DNA from: Candidatus Accumulibacter similis | GTDB taxonomy: Bacteria > Pseudomonadota > Gammaproteobacteria > Burkholderiales > Rhodocyclaceae | Reading direction: 5' to 3' | Length of the DNA: 64,000 nt | Assembly (NCBI GenBank): GCA_013347225.1 | Contig: CP054595.1 | Location: 3,902,415-3,966,414, forward strand | The notes under the pieces: generated by a model | Databases searched by the model: none | What the model was told of the DNA's origin: nothing | What the model saw: only the letters and a program-made list of their open reading frames with translations | Shown: piece after piece, positions 35,272 to 43,520 of the stretch | Numbering within the stretch: the stretch's first letter is position 1 | How the letters are laid out: every line of letters begins with the position of its first letter | Translations under genes and position numbers: made by a program

Positions 35272-35325
35272 CAGCCACCTGCGGCCGCCGCTCGCGCGTT
35301 GCGGCCGGCACCGACGGGCAGGACG

Positions 35326-35685
35326 ATGATCGGCGCCATCACCCTGCTGCTTGTCTTCCAGCTCGTCGGCGAGGTGATCGCCCGCGGACTGGCATTGCCG
35401 GTTCCCGGCCCGGTCATCGGCATGGCCCTGCTCTTCGTCGCGCTCTGCGCGCGCGGCGGGCCTTCGGCCGAGCTGCGCGGCACCGCCCAGGGCATGCTGC
35501 AGCATCTCTCGCTGCTCTTCATCCCGGCTGGCACCGGCATCATGCTGCACTTGCAGCGCATGTCCGACGAGCTGCTGCCGCTGCTCGCCTCGCTGCTCGT
35601 CAGCACCGTCGTCACGATCGCCGTGACGGCACTCGTCCTGCGCTTCCTCGCCCGCCGCAGCGACAGGCAGGCAGGGACGCCATGA
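35326..35685 (+). CDS. CidA/LrgA family membrane protein
   Basis: Holin-like inner-membrane protein of 119 residues with four predicted helices. The family motif LALPVPGPVIGMALLF and the segment LLFIPAGTGIMLHL are both present. CidA/LrgA proteins were first described as murein-hydrolase regulators; in Bacillus subtilis an LrgAB-type pair (PftAB) acts as a pyruvate transporter. Placed 54 bp after korB and overlapping the LrgB gene by ATGA, a role in pyruvate or other 2-oxoacid movement is an attractive inference. ATG at 35326 gives the conserved N-terminus; a TTG at 35299 is less likely. Confidence 0.87.
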   Translation: MIGAITLLLVFQLVGEVIARGLALPVPGPVIGMALLFVALCARGGPSAELRGTAQGMLQHLSLLFIPAGTGIMLHLQRMSDELLPLLASLLVSTVVTIAVTALVLRFLARRSDRQAGTP

Positions 35686-36398
35686 GCGCGAGCGCCATCT
35701 GGGTCTACCTGGCCGCCTCGCCACTGCTCGGCCTGACGCTCACCCTGCTCGCCTATCTCGGTGCCAGCGCCGTGCACCAGCGCTGCGGCGGCCACCCGCT
35801 GGCCAACCCGGTGCTGTTGGCAGTGGCCGCGCTGGTCGGCCTCCTCTGGCTCACCGACACCCCTTGGCACACCTATTTTGACGGCGCCCAGTTCGTCCAC
35901 TTCCTGCTCGGACCGGCCACCGTGGCGCTGGCGATCCCGCTGCACGCCCAGCTTCCCCGCCTGCGGCGGATGGCACTGCCACTGCTCCTGGCACTGCTGG
36001 TCGGTTCGCTCACCGCCGCGCTCTCGGCCGTCGCCATCGGCGCCCTGCTGGGAGCTAGCCGGGCGACGCTGCTGTCGCTGGCGCCGAAGTCGGTGACGAC
36101 GCCAATCGCCATGGGCATCGCCGAGCGGATCGGCGGCCTGCCCTCGCTGACCGCCGTGCTGGTGATCCTCACCGGCGTGCTCGGAGCGATTCTCGCCCGC
36201 TACATCCATCGCGCCCTGCACATCGACGACGATGCGCAGCGCGGCTTCGCGCTCGGCGTCGCCGCGCACGGCATCGGCACGGCGCGCGCCTTCCAGGAGA
36301 GCGAACAGATGGGCGCCTTTGCCGCCCTGGCGATGGGCCTCAATGGCCTGCTGACCGCGGTGCTGCTGCCGTTGCTGTTGCCGTTGCTGCTCGCCTGA
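35682..36398 (+). CDS. LrgB/CidB family membrane protein
   Basis: Partner of the LrgA-like protein, 238 residues with about seven hydrophobic segments. The conserved LAPKSVTTPIAMGIAERIGG and ALGVAAHGIGTARAFQES motifs are diagnostic. The start overlaps the LrgA stop in an ATGA arrangement, showing translational coupling. The pair would form the channel or transporter unit; its cargo is inferred only from the neighbouring 2-oxoacid oxidoreductase genes. Confidence 0.9.
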   Translation: MSASAIWVYLAASPLLGLTLTLLAYLGASAVHQRCGGHPLANPVLLAVAALVGLLWLTDTPWHTYFDGAQFVHFLLGPATVALAIPLHAQLPRLRRMALPLLLALLVGSLTAALSAVAIGALLGASRATLLSLAPKSVTTPIAMGIAERIGGLPSLTAVLVILTGVLGAILARYIHRALHIDDDAQRGFALGVAAHGIGTARAFQESEQMGAFAALAMGLNGLLTAVLLPLLLPLLLA

Positions 36399-36627
36399 GC
36401 GCAGCGGTACCGCCAACGCTGACGACTCTTCGCGGCGAGCCGCGCTCGACGGCACAGCGCGCAGCCAGCGGACGACAGGCAATCGATGTACACTGCACGA
36501 CGCTGCGTCAGGACGCGCCACCTGCCGCAGGCAGCGCCAGGGACCGGCCGGCACGCCACCATGCCGCGCGTGTCCGGTGCTGCGGCGGCCGACCACAGCC
36601 AACCCACCCGATGGCGAGGAGAGCAGC

Positions 36628-38580
36628 ATGCGCAGCAAGATCGTCACCGCCGACGAAGCGATCGCCCTGATCCGCGACGGCGACACCCTGGCCAGTACCG
36701 GCTTCGTCCAGACCGGCTTCGCCGAGGCGCTGCTGTCGGCGCTCGAACGCCGCTTCCTCGCCAGCGGCAGCCCGAAGAACCTGACGCTGTTCGCCGCCGC
36801 CGGCCAGGGTGACGGCATCTCGCTCGGCCTCAACCACCTCGGCCACCAGGGACTGCTGCGCCGCGTCGTCGCCGGCCACTGGGGCCGCATGCCGAAAGTC
36901 GCTCAGCTCGCCCTCGACAACCGCATCCAGGCCTACAACCTGCCGCAGGGAATCATCTGCCAGCTCTTCCGCGACCTCGCCGCCGGCAAACCCGGCTCCT
37001 TCTCCAAGGTCGGCCTGCACACCTTCGTCGATCCGCGTTACGGCGGTGGCCGGATCAACGACACCACGACGCGCGACATCGTCAAGCTGGTCGAGGTCGA
37101 CGACGAGGAGTGGCTGTTCTACAAGGTCGGCAGGGTCAATGTCGCCTTCGTGCGTGGCACCACCGCCGACACCTTCGGCAACATCACCATGGAACGGGAA
37201 GCGCTCACTCTCAACAACCTGGCGATGGCGATGGCCGCCAAGAACAGCAACGGCATCGTCATCGCGCAGGTCGAGCGGATCGCCGAGCGCAACGGCCTGC
37301 CGCCACGCCAGGTCAAGATCCCCGGTATCCTCGTCGACTGCGTCGTCATCGCCGAGCCGGCGCAGCACATGCAGACCCTGGCGACGCAGTACAGCGCCGC
37401 CTACGCCGGCGAGTTCCGCGTACCGGCGGCGAGCCTGGTGTCGACGCCGCTGAGCGAGCGCAAGATCATCGCCCGCCGCGCCGCCTTCGAACTGCCGCCG
37501 AACGGCATCATCAACCTCGGCGTCGGCATGCCGGAAGGCGTCGCGGCGGTCGCCAACGAGGAGCGCATCTCGCACCTGCTGACGCTGACCGTCGAATCCG
37601 GACTCATCGGCGGCATCCCGTCGAGCGGTGGCAACTTCGGCACCGGCGTGAACATGGACGCGGTGATCGACGAGAACCAGCAGTTCGACTTCTACGACGG
37701 CGGCGGCCTCGACATGGCCTGCCTCGGCATGGCCGAGTGCGACGCCGCCGGCAACGTCGACGTCAGCCGCTACGGTGGCCGCCTGACCGGTGCCGGCGGC
37801 TTCATCAACATCAGCCAGAATGCCCGCCTCGTCGTCTTCGTCGGCACCTTCACCGGCAAGGGCCTCAAGGTCGACGTCGTCGACGGCAAGCTGCGCATCC
37901 TGCACGAGGGCCAACAGCGCAAGTTCGTCAGGCAGGTCGAGCAGATCACCTTCAACGGCCAGTACGCCTACGATCGCGGCAAGCCGGTCTACTACGTCAC
38001 CGAGCGCTGCGTCTTCCGGCGCGTGCGGCGCGGACTGGCGCTGATCGAGGTCGCTCCCGGCATCGACGTCGCGCGCGACATCCTGCCGCACATGGACTTC
38101 GAACCGATCATCGGCGAATACGCCGAGATGGACGCGCGCATCTTCAACAACAACCCGATGGGCCTCGAAGCCGAACTGCTCAACCTGTCGATGCCCGAAC
38201 GCGTCATCTACGACGCCGAGCGCAACATCCTCTTCCTCAACTTCGAGGGCATGTACGTGCGCGTCCTCGAGGACGTGCAGGCGATCTGGGACATCTGCGA
38301 ACTGCGCTGCCGGGCCGCCGGCAAGCGCGTCGGCGTCATCATCAACTACGACCGCTTCCGCATCAACCAGGACATGTACGACGCCTACGCCGAAATGGAC
38401 CGCTACTTCCTCGCCAACTACTTCAGCCAGATCACCCGCTACGCCACCAGCGCCTTCCTGCGCGCCAAGCTCGGCGAGGCCTTCTCGGCGCGCAGCATCG
38501 CCCCGCACGTCTTCGAGCGCCGCGAGGAAGCGCAGGCCTACCTCGCTGGCCGCGGCGGCGAGAACGGGCGCGGCGGCTGA
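36628..38580 (+). CDS. Acetyl-CoA:carboxylate CoA-transferase, YdiF/family I type
   Basis: Fused alpha-beta CoA-transferase that moves CoA between short acyl-CoAs and acids. The N-terminal half has TGFVQTGFAEALLSALE and AAGQGDGISLGLNHL. The C-terminal half carries LTVESGLIGGIPSSGGNFG, in which Glu is the CoA-thioester nucleophile, plus INLGVGMPEGVAAVANEE. At 650 residues it is longer than E. coli YdiF (about 530). The C-terminal 120 residues (from about 530) lie beyond the usual domain and contain YVRVLEDVQAIWDICELR. ATG at 36628 has GAGGAGAG upstream. It lies 229 bp after lrgB and could channel acetate or succinate into CoA esters. Confidence 0.87.
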   Translation: MRSKIVTADEAIALIRDGDTLASTGFVQTGFAEALLSALERRFLASGSPKNLTLFAAAGQGDGISLGLNHLGHQGLLRRVVAGHWGRMPKVAQLALDNRIQAYNLPQGIICQLFRDLAAGKPGSFSKVGLHTFVDPRYGGGRINDTTTRDIVKLVEVDDEEWLFYKVGRVNVAFVRGTTADTFGNITMEREALTLNNLAMAMAAKNSNGIVIAQVERIAERNGLPPRQVKIPGILVDCVVIAEPAQHMQTLATQYSAAYAGEFRVPAASLVSTPLSERKIIARRAAFELPPNGIINLGVGMPEGVAAVANEERISHLLTLTVESGLIGGIPSSGGNFGTGVNMDAVIDENQQFDFYDGGGLDMACLGMAECDAAGNVDVSRYGGRLTGAGGFINISQNARLVVFVGTFTGKGLKVDVVDGKLRILHEGQQRKFVRQVEQITFNGQYAYDRGKPVYYVTERCVFRRVRRGLALIEVAPGIDVARDILPHMDFEPIIGEYAEMDARIFNNNPMGLEAELLNLSMPERVIYDAERNILFLNFEGMYVRVLEDVQAIWDICELRCRAAGKRVGVIINYDRFRINQDMYDAYAEMDRYFLANYFSQITRYATSAFLRAKLGEAFSARSIAPHVFERREEAQAYLAGRGGENGRGG

Positions 38581-38658
38581 GGCCGCTGGCCATCGGCCGC
38601 GCCAGCCGACGGCCAGCGTTGCCCAAGGCAAGAGTTGCCGCGCCACTGGGGGGCAACG

Positions 38659-41600
38659 ATGACCACGGACGATCCCGCGCGCACGAGCGCAAGCGCAGGC
38701 ACGAGCGGAAGCACGCGCACGAGCGCCGGCACCAGCGAATCTCTGTCCCGTTCCGCGACCTACTTCGTCTCGCACAGCAGCGGCGACGACGGCGTCGTCC
38801 GCCAGTTGCGCCGCGCGCTCGCCGAGCTCGATACGCACCTGGCGATCGACTCGCGCGAGTTTTACGGCGGCGATCCACTCGAAACGACGATCCACGCGGC
38901 GATCGACCGCTCATCCGGCGTACTCGTCCTCGTCTCGCCGCGCGCGCAGGCTTCGGCGTGGGTCGGCAAGGAGCTGAAGTACGCGCTTGCCGTACAGCAG
39001 CAGCGCGGCGGCGCGGCTCAGTTTCCGGTGGTGCCGCTGCTGCTCGACGGCACGCCGCTCGGTGCTTTGGAAGCTCTGTTCGACGAGCAACCATTGTACG
39101 CGGCGATCACCTGTTCGGCGCTCGACGCGGCGCCGCACGCGATCCTCGTCGCGCTGCGCCTGCGGCTGCCGGACGACATCGAGCCGCAGGCGCAGCCATT
39201 GGCCGAGCCGGTCGAAGAGCTGCTGCTCGAACTCAGCGACCCGCGCCTCGTCACGCACGCCGACGGGCGCCGGCGCGCTTGTGCGCGGGCGCGGCTGGTG
39301 CATCAGCCAGCGACGCCGGCGCAGCGCGCGGTGTACAGCGCGCGCTTTGCGCTCGAGGCGCCGCTCGGCGTGGTCGAAGCCGACGATCTGCGCTGGTACC
39401 TCGAAGACTACGCCGTCTGGCCGAGCCCGCTGCTCGCCGAACGCGCGCAGCGCATCGAAGCGCAGCTCGCCGAGTGGGGCCGCCTGCTGCACGACGCCGC
39501 GCTGCCGGCGCAGGCGGTCGGCGAAGTGCACAAGTCGTGGGCGGCGATCGGCGCCGGGCGCGTCGTGCGCCGCTTCTCGGTCGAAGTCGATAGCGCGTGT
39601 GACGTGGGAACGCCCGAGAGCGAAGTGCGGTCGGCGCGCGAAGCCGCGACGCTGCTGCTCGGGCTGCCGTGGGAACTGCTGCACGACGGCCGCAGCTTCC
39701 TCTTCCAGGGAGCAGATCCGGTGCGCGTTCGCCGGCGGCTGCCGGGCGAGCAGCCCGTGCCGGTCGCCGTCCTCGCGACGCCGATCCGCGTCCTGCTCGC
39801 CAGCCCGCGGCCGGAAGACGACGCGTGTTCCTACCTCGACCACCGCGCCAGCGCCGGGCCGATGGTCGAGGCGATCGAAGCGCTCGCCGGGCAGGTCGAA
39901 CTGCGGCTGCTGGTACCGCCGACGCTGCCCGCGTTGCGCGACGAACTCGAGCGCGCCCAGCGCGCCGGGCAGCCGTACCACGTGCTGCACTTCGACGGCC
40001 ACGGCGTCTATGATCGCCACGCCGGCCTCGGCGCGCTGTGCTTCGAACACCCCGAAGACGCGCAGCGCGCGCGCGGACGTCGCCGGCACTGGAACGTCCC
40101 CTCGCCCGAACTCGGTGCCTTGCTGCGCGCGTACGGCATCCCGCTCGTCTTCCTCGAAGCGTGCCAGAGCGCGCAGGCCGAAAGCGCCAACGAGTCGGTC
40201 GCCAGCGCCTTGCTAAAGACCGGCGTCGGCTCGGTCGTCGCGATGAGCCACAGCGTGCTCGTCGAAACGTCGCGGCGCTTCGTCGAAGCGTTCTACCGCG
40301 CGCTCAGCCGTGGCGAGCGCGTCGGTTCGGCGATGCTCGCCGGCCAGCGCGAGCTGAAAGACAACCCGGTACGCGGCTGCGTCTTCGGCGTCGGCGAATT
40401 CTGCCTGCACGACTGGTTCGTCCCGGTGCTCTACCAGGACCGCGACGACCCGCAGCTCTTCCGCGCCACGCCGAGCCGGCAGACGCTCGAAGACTGGCGC
40501 ACGCGGCTCGAGCAGCGCCTCGGCGAACTGCCGGATCCCCCGGCGCACGGCTTCGTCGGGCGCAGCCGCGAGTTGCTCGAACTCGAACGCCTGCTCACCG
40601 GCGAACGCTACGCGGTCCTGCGCGGCCAGGGCGGCGAAGGCAAGACCGCGCTGGCCTCTGAATTCGCGCGCTGGCGCGTGCGCGCGCGGCAGGTGCAGCG
40701 CGCGGCGTTCGTTTCGCTCGAAACGCACAGCCATTGGCCGGCGGCGCTCGACGCGCTCGGCCGCCAGCTCGTCGGCCAAGACTACAGCGTCGCCGCGCAT
40801 GCGTCGCTCGACGCTGCGCTGGCCGCGGTGCAACGCGAACTGCGCGAAGACGAGCGCGGGACGCTGCTCGTCTTCGACAACCTCGAAAGCGTGCTCGCGC
40901 CACCGTTCGCGTTTGACCCGGCAAGCGACGCCGGCGATGCGCTCGCCGCCGACGAACGCGAGCACGCCGAAGAGATCCTGCGTGGCGCCGCCGCGCTGCT
41001 GGCGTGTGGCGAGACGCGAATCGTGTTCACCAGCCGCGAAGCGCTGCCGGCGCCGTTCGCCGGCGAGAAGCAGCGCCTCGAGCTCGACCGGCTCAGCCGC
41101 GCCGACGCGGTGCAGCTCGTCGAACGTGCGCTCGGCCTCGACGCCGCCGGCATGGGGGACGCCGCCGAAGCGCAGCGCGCCGAGATCGAGTCGCTGGTCG
41201 ACGCGGTGCATGGCCACGCACGCACGCTGACGCTGCTCGCGCCGGCGCTGCGCGAACGCGGGCCGGCGGCGACGCAGGCCGATCTCGTCGAACTGATCGC
41301 CGCGCTCGAGCGGCGCTTCCCCGGGCAACGCGAGCACTCGCTGCTCGCCAGCGTCGAACTGTCGCTGCGCCGCCTGCCGCCGGAACTGCGCGAACGCGCG
41401 CAGGTCCTCGGCGTTTTCCACGGCGCGGTCGATCTCAATCTGCTGCGAGCGATGATGGGCTGGCCGCCGCCGGAAGTGCAGGCGCTCGGCGAGGCGCTGG
41501 TCGCCAGCGGGCTGGCAAGCGCCGAGCCGTACAACCATCTGCGCCTGAACCCGGCACTGTGTCCGTACCTCGCGGCGCAATTGAGTCCGTCCGAGCGCGC

Positions 41601-43176
41601 CGTGCTCACGGACACTTGGACAGACGCGATGTGGCACTACGCTGAGTTTCTGCGCCGCGAGTCCTTGCAGCGCAGCGAAATGGCCGCCGCGCTGACGCGA
41701 ATGGAGCTGCCGAACCTGATGGCGCTGCTCGAACGGTTTTACAGCGCCAAGATCAATGACGGCGAAGCGACGATCCGGCTGACGACGACGCTGCACGCCC
41801 TGCTGCAAAACCTCAACCGGCCGCGCTTGCTGGCGCGCGTCGCGCAGGCGCGCGACGCGGCGAGCGGCGCGCTCGGCGAAGCGGCGTGGGGCCACGCGCA
41901 GTTCGAGGCCGAATGCACGCGCATCGAGGAACTGCGCGCCGCCGGGGCCGTCGGCGAAGCGCTGGCAGCGGCGCAGCGTCTGCACGCGCGCGCTCAGGCG
42001 TCCGGTGAAGCGGCGTACACCGGCGCCGACTACGACCTCGGGGAGGCGTGCCAGCTCCTCGGGCGCGCGCTGCGCTTTGCCCGGCAGGCGGACGCCGCGT
42101 TGCCGCTGCTCGCAGAAGCGCAACGGCGCTTCGAAGCCGTCGAAGGGCACGCGCCAGGCTGCGGCGCTGCGCGCATGGCGGCGATGTGCATTACCGAGCG
42201 GGGCGACTGCCTTGCCGACCTCGAACGCCTCGACGAAGCCGCGCAGGCGTACGAAGAGGCGATTTCGCTCGCCCAACAAGCCCACGACGAACGGCAGGTC
42301 GCCGTCGGCAAGGGCCAACTCGGAACCGTTCGCCGGCGGCAACGCAACTTCCCGGAAGCGCTCGCGGCGTTCCGTGAAACGCGGAAGCTTTTCGCGTCGC
42401 TCGGCGAGGCGATGATGGAGGCCGTCGCCTGGGGCCAGATCGGCATGGTCTACAAGGACGCCGGCAACGGCGAAGCCGCCGAAGACGCGTACCGCCAGTC
42501 GTTGGCGATCTCGGTACAGTGCAACAACGTCGCCGGGCAGGCGAGCAACTTGAACCAGCTGGGCGACCTCTACGCCAACGTTCTCGCCCGTCCCGCAGTC
42601 GCGGTCACGCATACCCGACAGGCGGCAGAGTGTTACACCGCGCTGGGCGACGCGGCTGGCGAAGGCGGCGCGCGCAGCATCCTCGCCGACACGCTGCGCC
42701 GCCTCGGTCGCCGCGACGAAGCGCGCCGCGAGATCGAGCGTGCGCTTGTGTGCAAGCGCGGCCTCGGCCACGCCGCCCTGCCGTGGACGACCTGGGGCAT
42801 CCTCGCCGACATCGAGCACGACGACGGTCGCGCCAGCGAGGCGCGCCAAGCGAGCGCGCAGGCACGCGAAGCTTTCCTCGCGTACCGCCGCGACGGCGGC
42901 GAGAACCACAGCGACAGCGGGCGCCTCGCCGCCGAGATCGCTCGCCTGCTGCTCGCCGGCGACACGAGCAGTGCCGGCGCGCTGCTCGAGCAACTCGTGC
43001 AACAAACCGCCGCCATGCCCGACGCACCCGCCTCGCTGCCGGCTTTCCTCGCCGCGCTGCAACGCGTCGTCGCCGGCGAGCGCAGCGCGACGCTCGCCGA
43101 GACGCCTGGACTTCACTACAGCCTCGCCGCCGAAATCGTCCTGCTGCTCGAGCAACTGACCGCCGCCGGCCGCTGA
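38659..43176 (+). CDS. TIR - CHAT protease - STAND-like NTPase - TPR protein
   Basis: A 1505-residue multidomain protein of the bacterial immune/apoptosis type. Thr/Ser/Ala-rich residues 1-32 precede a TIR domain (34-150) with TYFVSHSSGDDG and WVGKELKYAL, where Glu105 is the candidate NADase residue. A CHAT protease (about 330-590) has YHVLHFDGHGVYD near 444 and LVFLEACQSAQAE near 500, so His and Cys are both present. A STAND-like NTPase begins GFVGRSRELLELERLL, with Walker A LRGQGGEGKTALASEFA near 656 and a sensor region VFTSREALPAP. The C-terminal third (1100-1430) is TPR. ATG at 38659 follows a G-rich site. It is the first gene of an island-like stretch and has a distinctive GCG/CGC-heavy codon pattern. 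The trigger and substrate are unknown. Confidence 0.87.
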   Translation: MTTDDPARTSASAGTSGSTRTSAGTSESLSRSATYFVSHSSGDDGVVRQLRRALAELDTHLAIDSREFYGGDPLETTIHAAIDRSSGVLVLVSPRAQASAWVGKELKYALAVQQQRGGAAQFPVVPLLLDGTPLGALEALFDEQPLYAAITCSALDAAPHAILVALRLRLPDDIEPQAQPLAEPVEELLLELSDPRLVTHADGRRRACARARLVHQPATPAQRAVYSARFALEAPLGVVEADDLRWYLEDYAVWPSPLLAERAQRIEAQLAEWGRLLHDAALPAQAVGEVHKSWAAIGAGRVVRRFSVEVDSACDVGTPESEVRSAREAATLLLGLPWELLHDGRSFLFQGADPVRVRRRLPGEQPVPVAVLATPIRVLLASPRPEDDACSYLDHRASAGPMVEAIEALAGQVELRLLVPPTLPALRDELERAQRAGQPYHVLHFDGHGVYDRHAGLGALCFEHPEDAQRARGRRRHWNVPSPELGALLRAYGIPLVFLEACQSAQAESANESVASALLKTGVGSVVAMSHSVLVETSRRFVEAFYRALSRGERVGSAMLAGQRELKDNPVRGCVFGVGEFCLHDWFVPVLYQDRDDPQLFRATPSRQTLEDWRTRLEQRLGELPDPPAHGFVGRSRELLELERLLTGERYAVLRGQGGEGKTALASEFARWRVRARQVQRAAFVSLETHSHWPAALDALGRQLVGQDYSVAAHASLDAALAAVQRELREDERGTLLVFDNLESVLAPPFAFDPASDAGDALAADEREHAEEILRGAAALLACGETRIVFTSREALPAPFAGEKQRLELDRLSRADAVQLVERALGLDAAGMGDAAEAQRAEIESLVDAVHGHARTLTLLAPALRERGPAATQADLVELIAALERRFPGQREHSLLASVELSLRRLPPELRERAQVLGVFHGAVDLNLLRAMMGWPPPEVQALGEALVASGLASAEPYNHLRLNPALCPYLAAQLSPSERAVLTDTWTDAMWHYAEFLRRESLQRSEMAAALTRMELPNLMALLERFYSAKINDGEATIRLTTTLHALLQNLNRPRLLARVAQARDAASGALGEAAWGHAQFEAECTRIEELRAAGAVGEALAAAQRLHARAQASGEAAYTGADYDLGEACQLLGRALRFARQADAALPLLAEAQRRFEAVEGHAPGCGAARMAAMCITERGDCLADLERLDEAAQAYEEAISLAQQAHDERQVAVGKGQLGTVRRRQRNFPEALAAFRETRKLFASLGEAMMEAVAWGQIGMVYKDAGNGEAAEDAYRQSLAISVQCNNVAGQASNLNQLGDLYANVLARPAVAVTHTRQAAECYTALGDAAGEGGARSILADTLRRLGRRDEARREIERALVCKRGLGHAALPWTTWGILADIEHDDGRASEARQASAQAREAFLAYRRDGGENHSDSGRLAAEIARLLLAGDTSSAGALLEQLVQQTAAMPDAPASLPAFLAALQRVVAGERSATLAETPGLHYSLAAEIVLLLEQLTAAGR

Positions 43177-43365
43177 GACCGCGTCAAGCGGCAGTGTGTG
43201 CTGGCCCGCGCGCCGTCAAGCGCATGATGTGGTTCATTGGCGCAGTTGCCGCTGTCGCCGCTTTGTCTTATGCCCTGGGTACGGGATGACTCAACTTTTC
43301 AATCGCAGGAGTACCCATCCCGGCAAAGAAGTGCCATGTGCGCACGGTATATACAGGAGCGACGA

Positions 43366-43509
43366 ATGCGGGCACGGGTGGTCAGAAGCGGGAATTCGCA
43401 AGCGGTGCGCATTCCGCTGGAGCTGCAATTGGCGCCGGGAGTGAAGGAGGTCGGGTGGTCAGGGGCCAGACCCCTTTCTTGCTTTCTGCCCTCTTCCCCC
43501 ATGCCATGA
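43366..43509 (+). pseudogene. Truncated VapB/AbrB-family antitoxin
   Basis: Begins with an intact ribosome site (AGGAG) and ATG, then MRARVVRSGNSQAVRIPLEL, the swapped-hairpin DNA-binding start of VapB/MazE antitoxins (SGNSQAVRLP motif). After about 30 residues (GVKEVGW) similarity stops abruptly, and the frame ends at 47 codons in low-complexity sequence. The toxin-binding C-terminus and any VapC/PIN gene are missing. The break falls just before the AAA/DUF4143 gene, so arrival of that module probably removed the rest. Confidence 0.65.
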
Positions 43510-43520
43510 GAATGGCATGG
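43499..43520. repeat. Perfect inverted repeat beside the DUF4143 gene stop
   Basis: CCATGCCAT (43499-43507) and ATGGCATGG (43512-43520) are exact inverted copies with a 4-bp spacer, touching the last codon of the ATPase gene. It may serve as its terminator (no T-run) or mark the edge of the inserted module that truncated the antitoxin gene. Just before it lies GGTCAGGGGCCAGACCCC, another partly palindromic run. Confidence 0.55.

Noticed and set aside
38674..38750. Repeated GCACGAGCG-like sequence as a short tandem repeat or CRISPR-like array
   Set aside because: It is in frame and encodes the Thr/Ser/Ala-rich linker before the TIR domain; units vary and no spacers are present.
36508..38895. 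Minus-strand open frame of 795 codons opposite the CoA-transferase
   Set aside because: The Val/Asp/Ala/Leu-rich composition without motifs is a shadow of the CoA-transferase gene.
40213..43155. Minus-strand open frame of 980 codons opposite the TIR-CHAT gene
   Set aside because: Antisense shadow; the plus strand carries TIR, CHAT, Walker A and TPR motifs in order.
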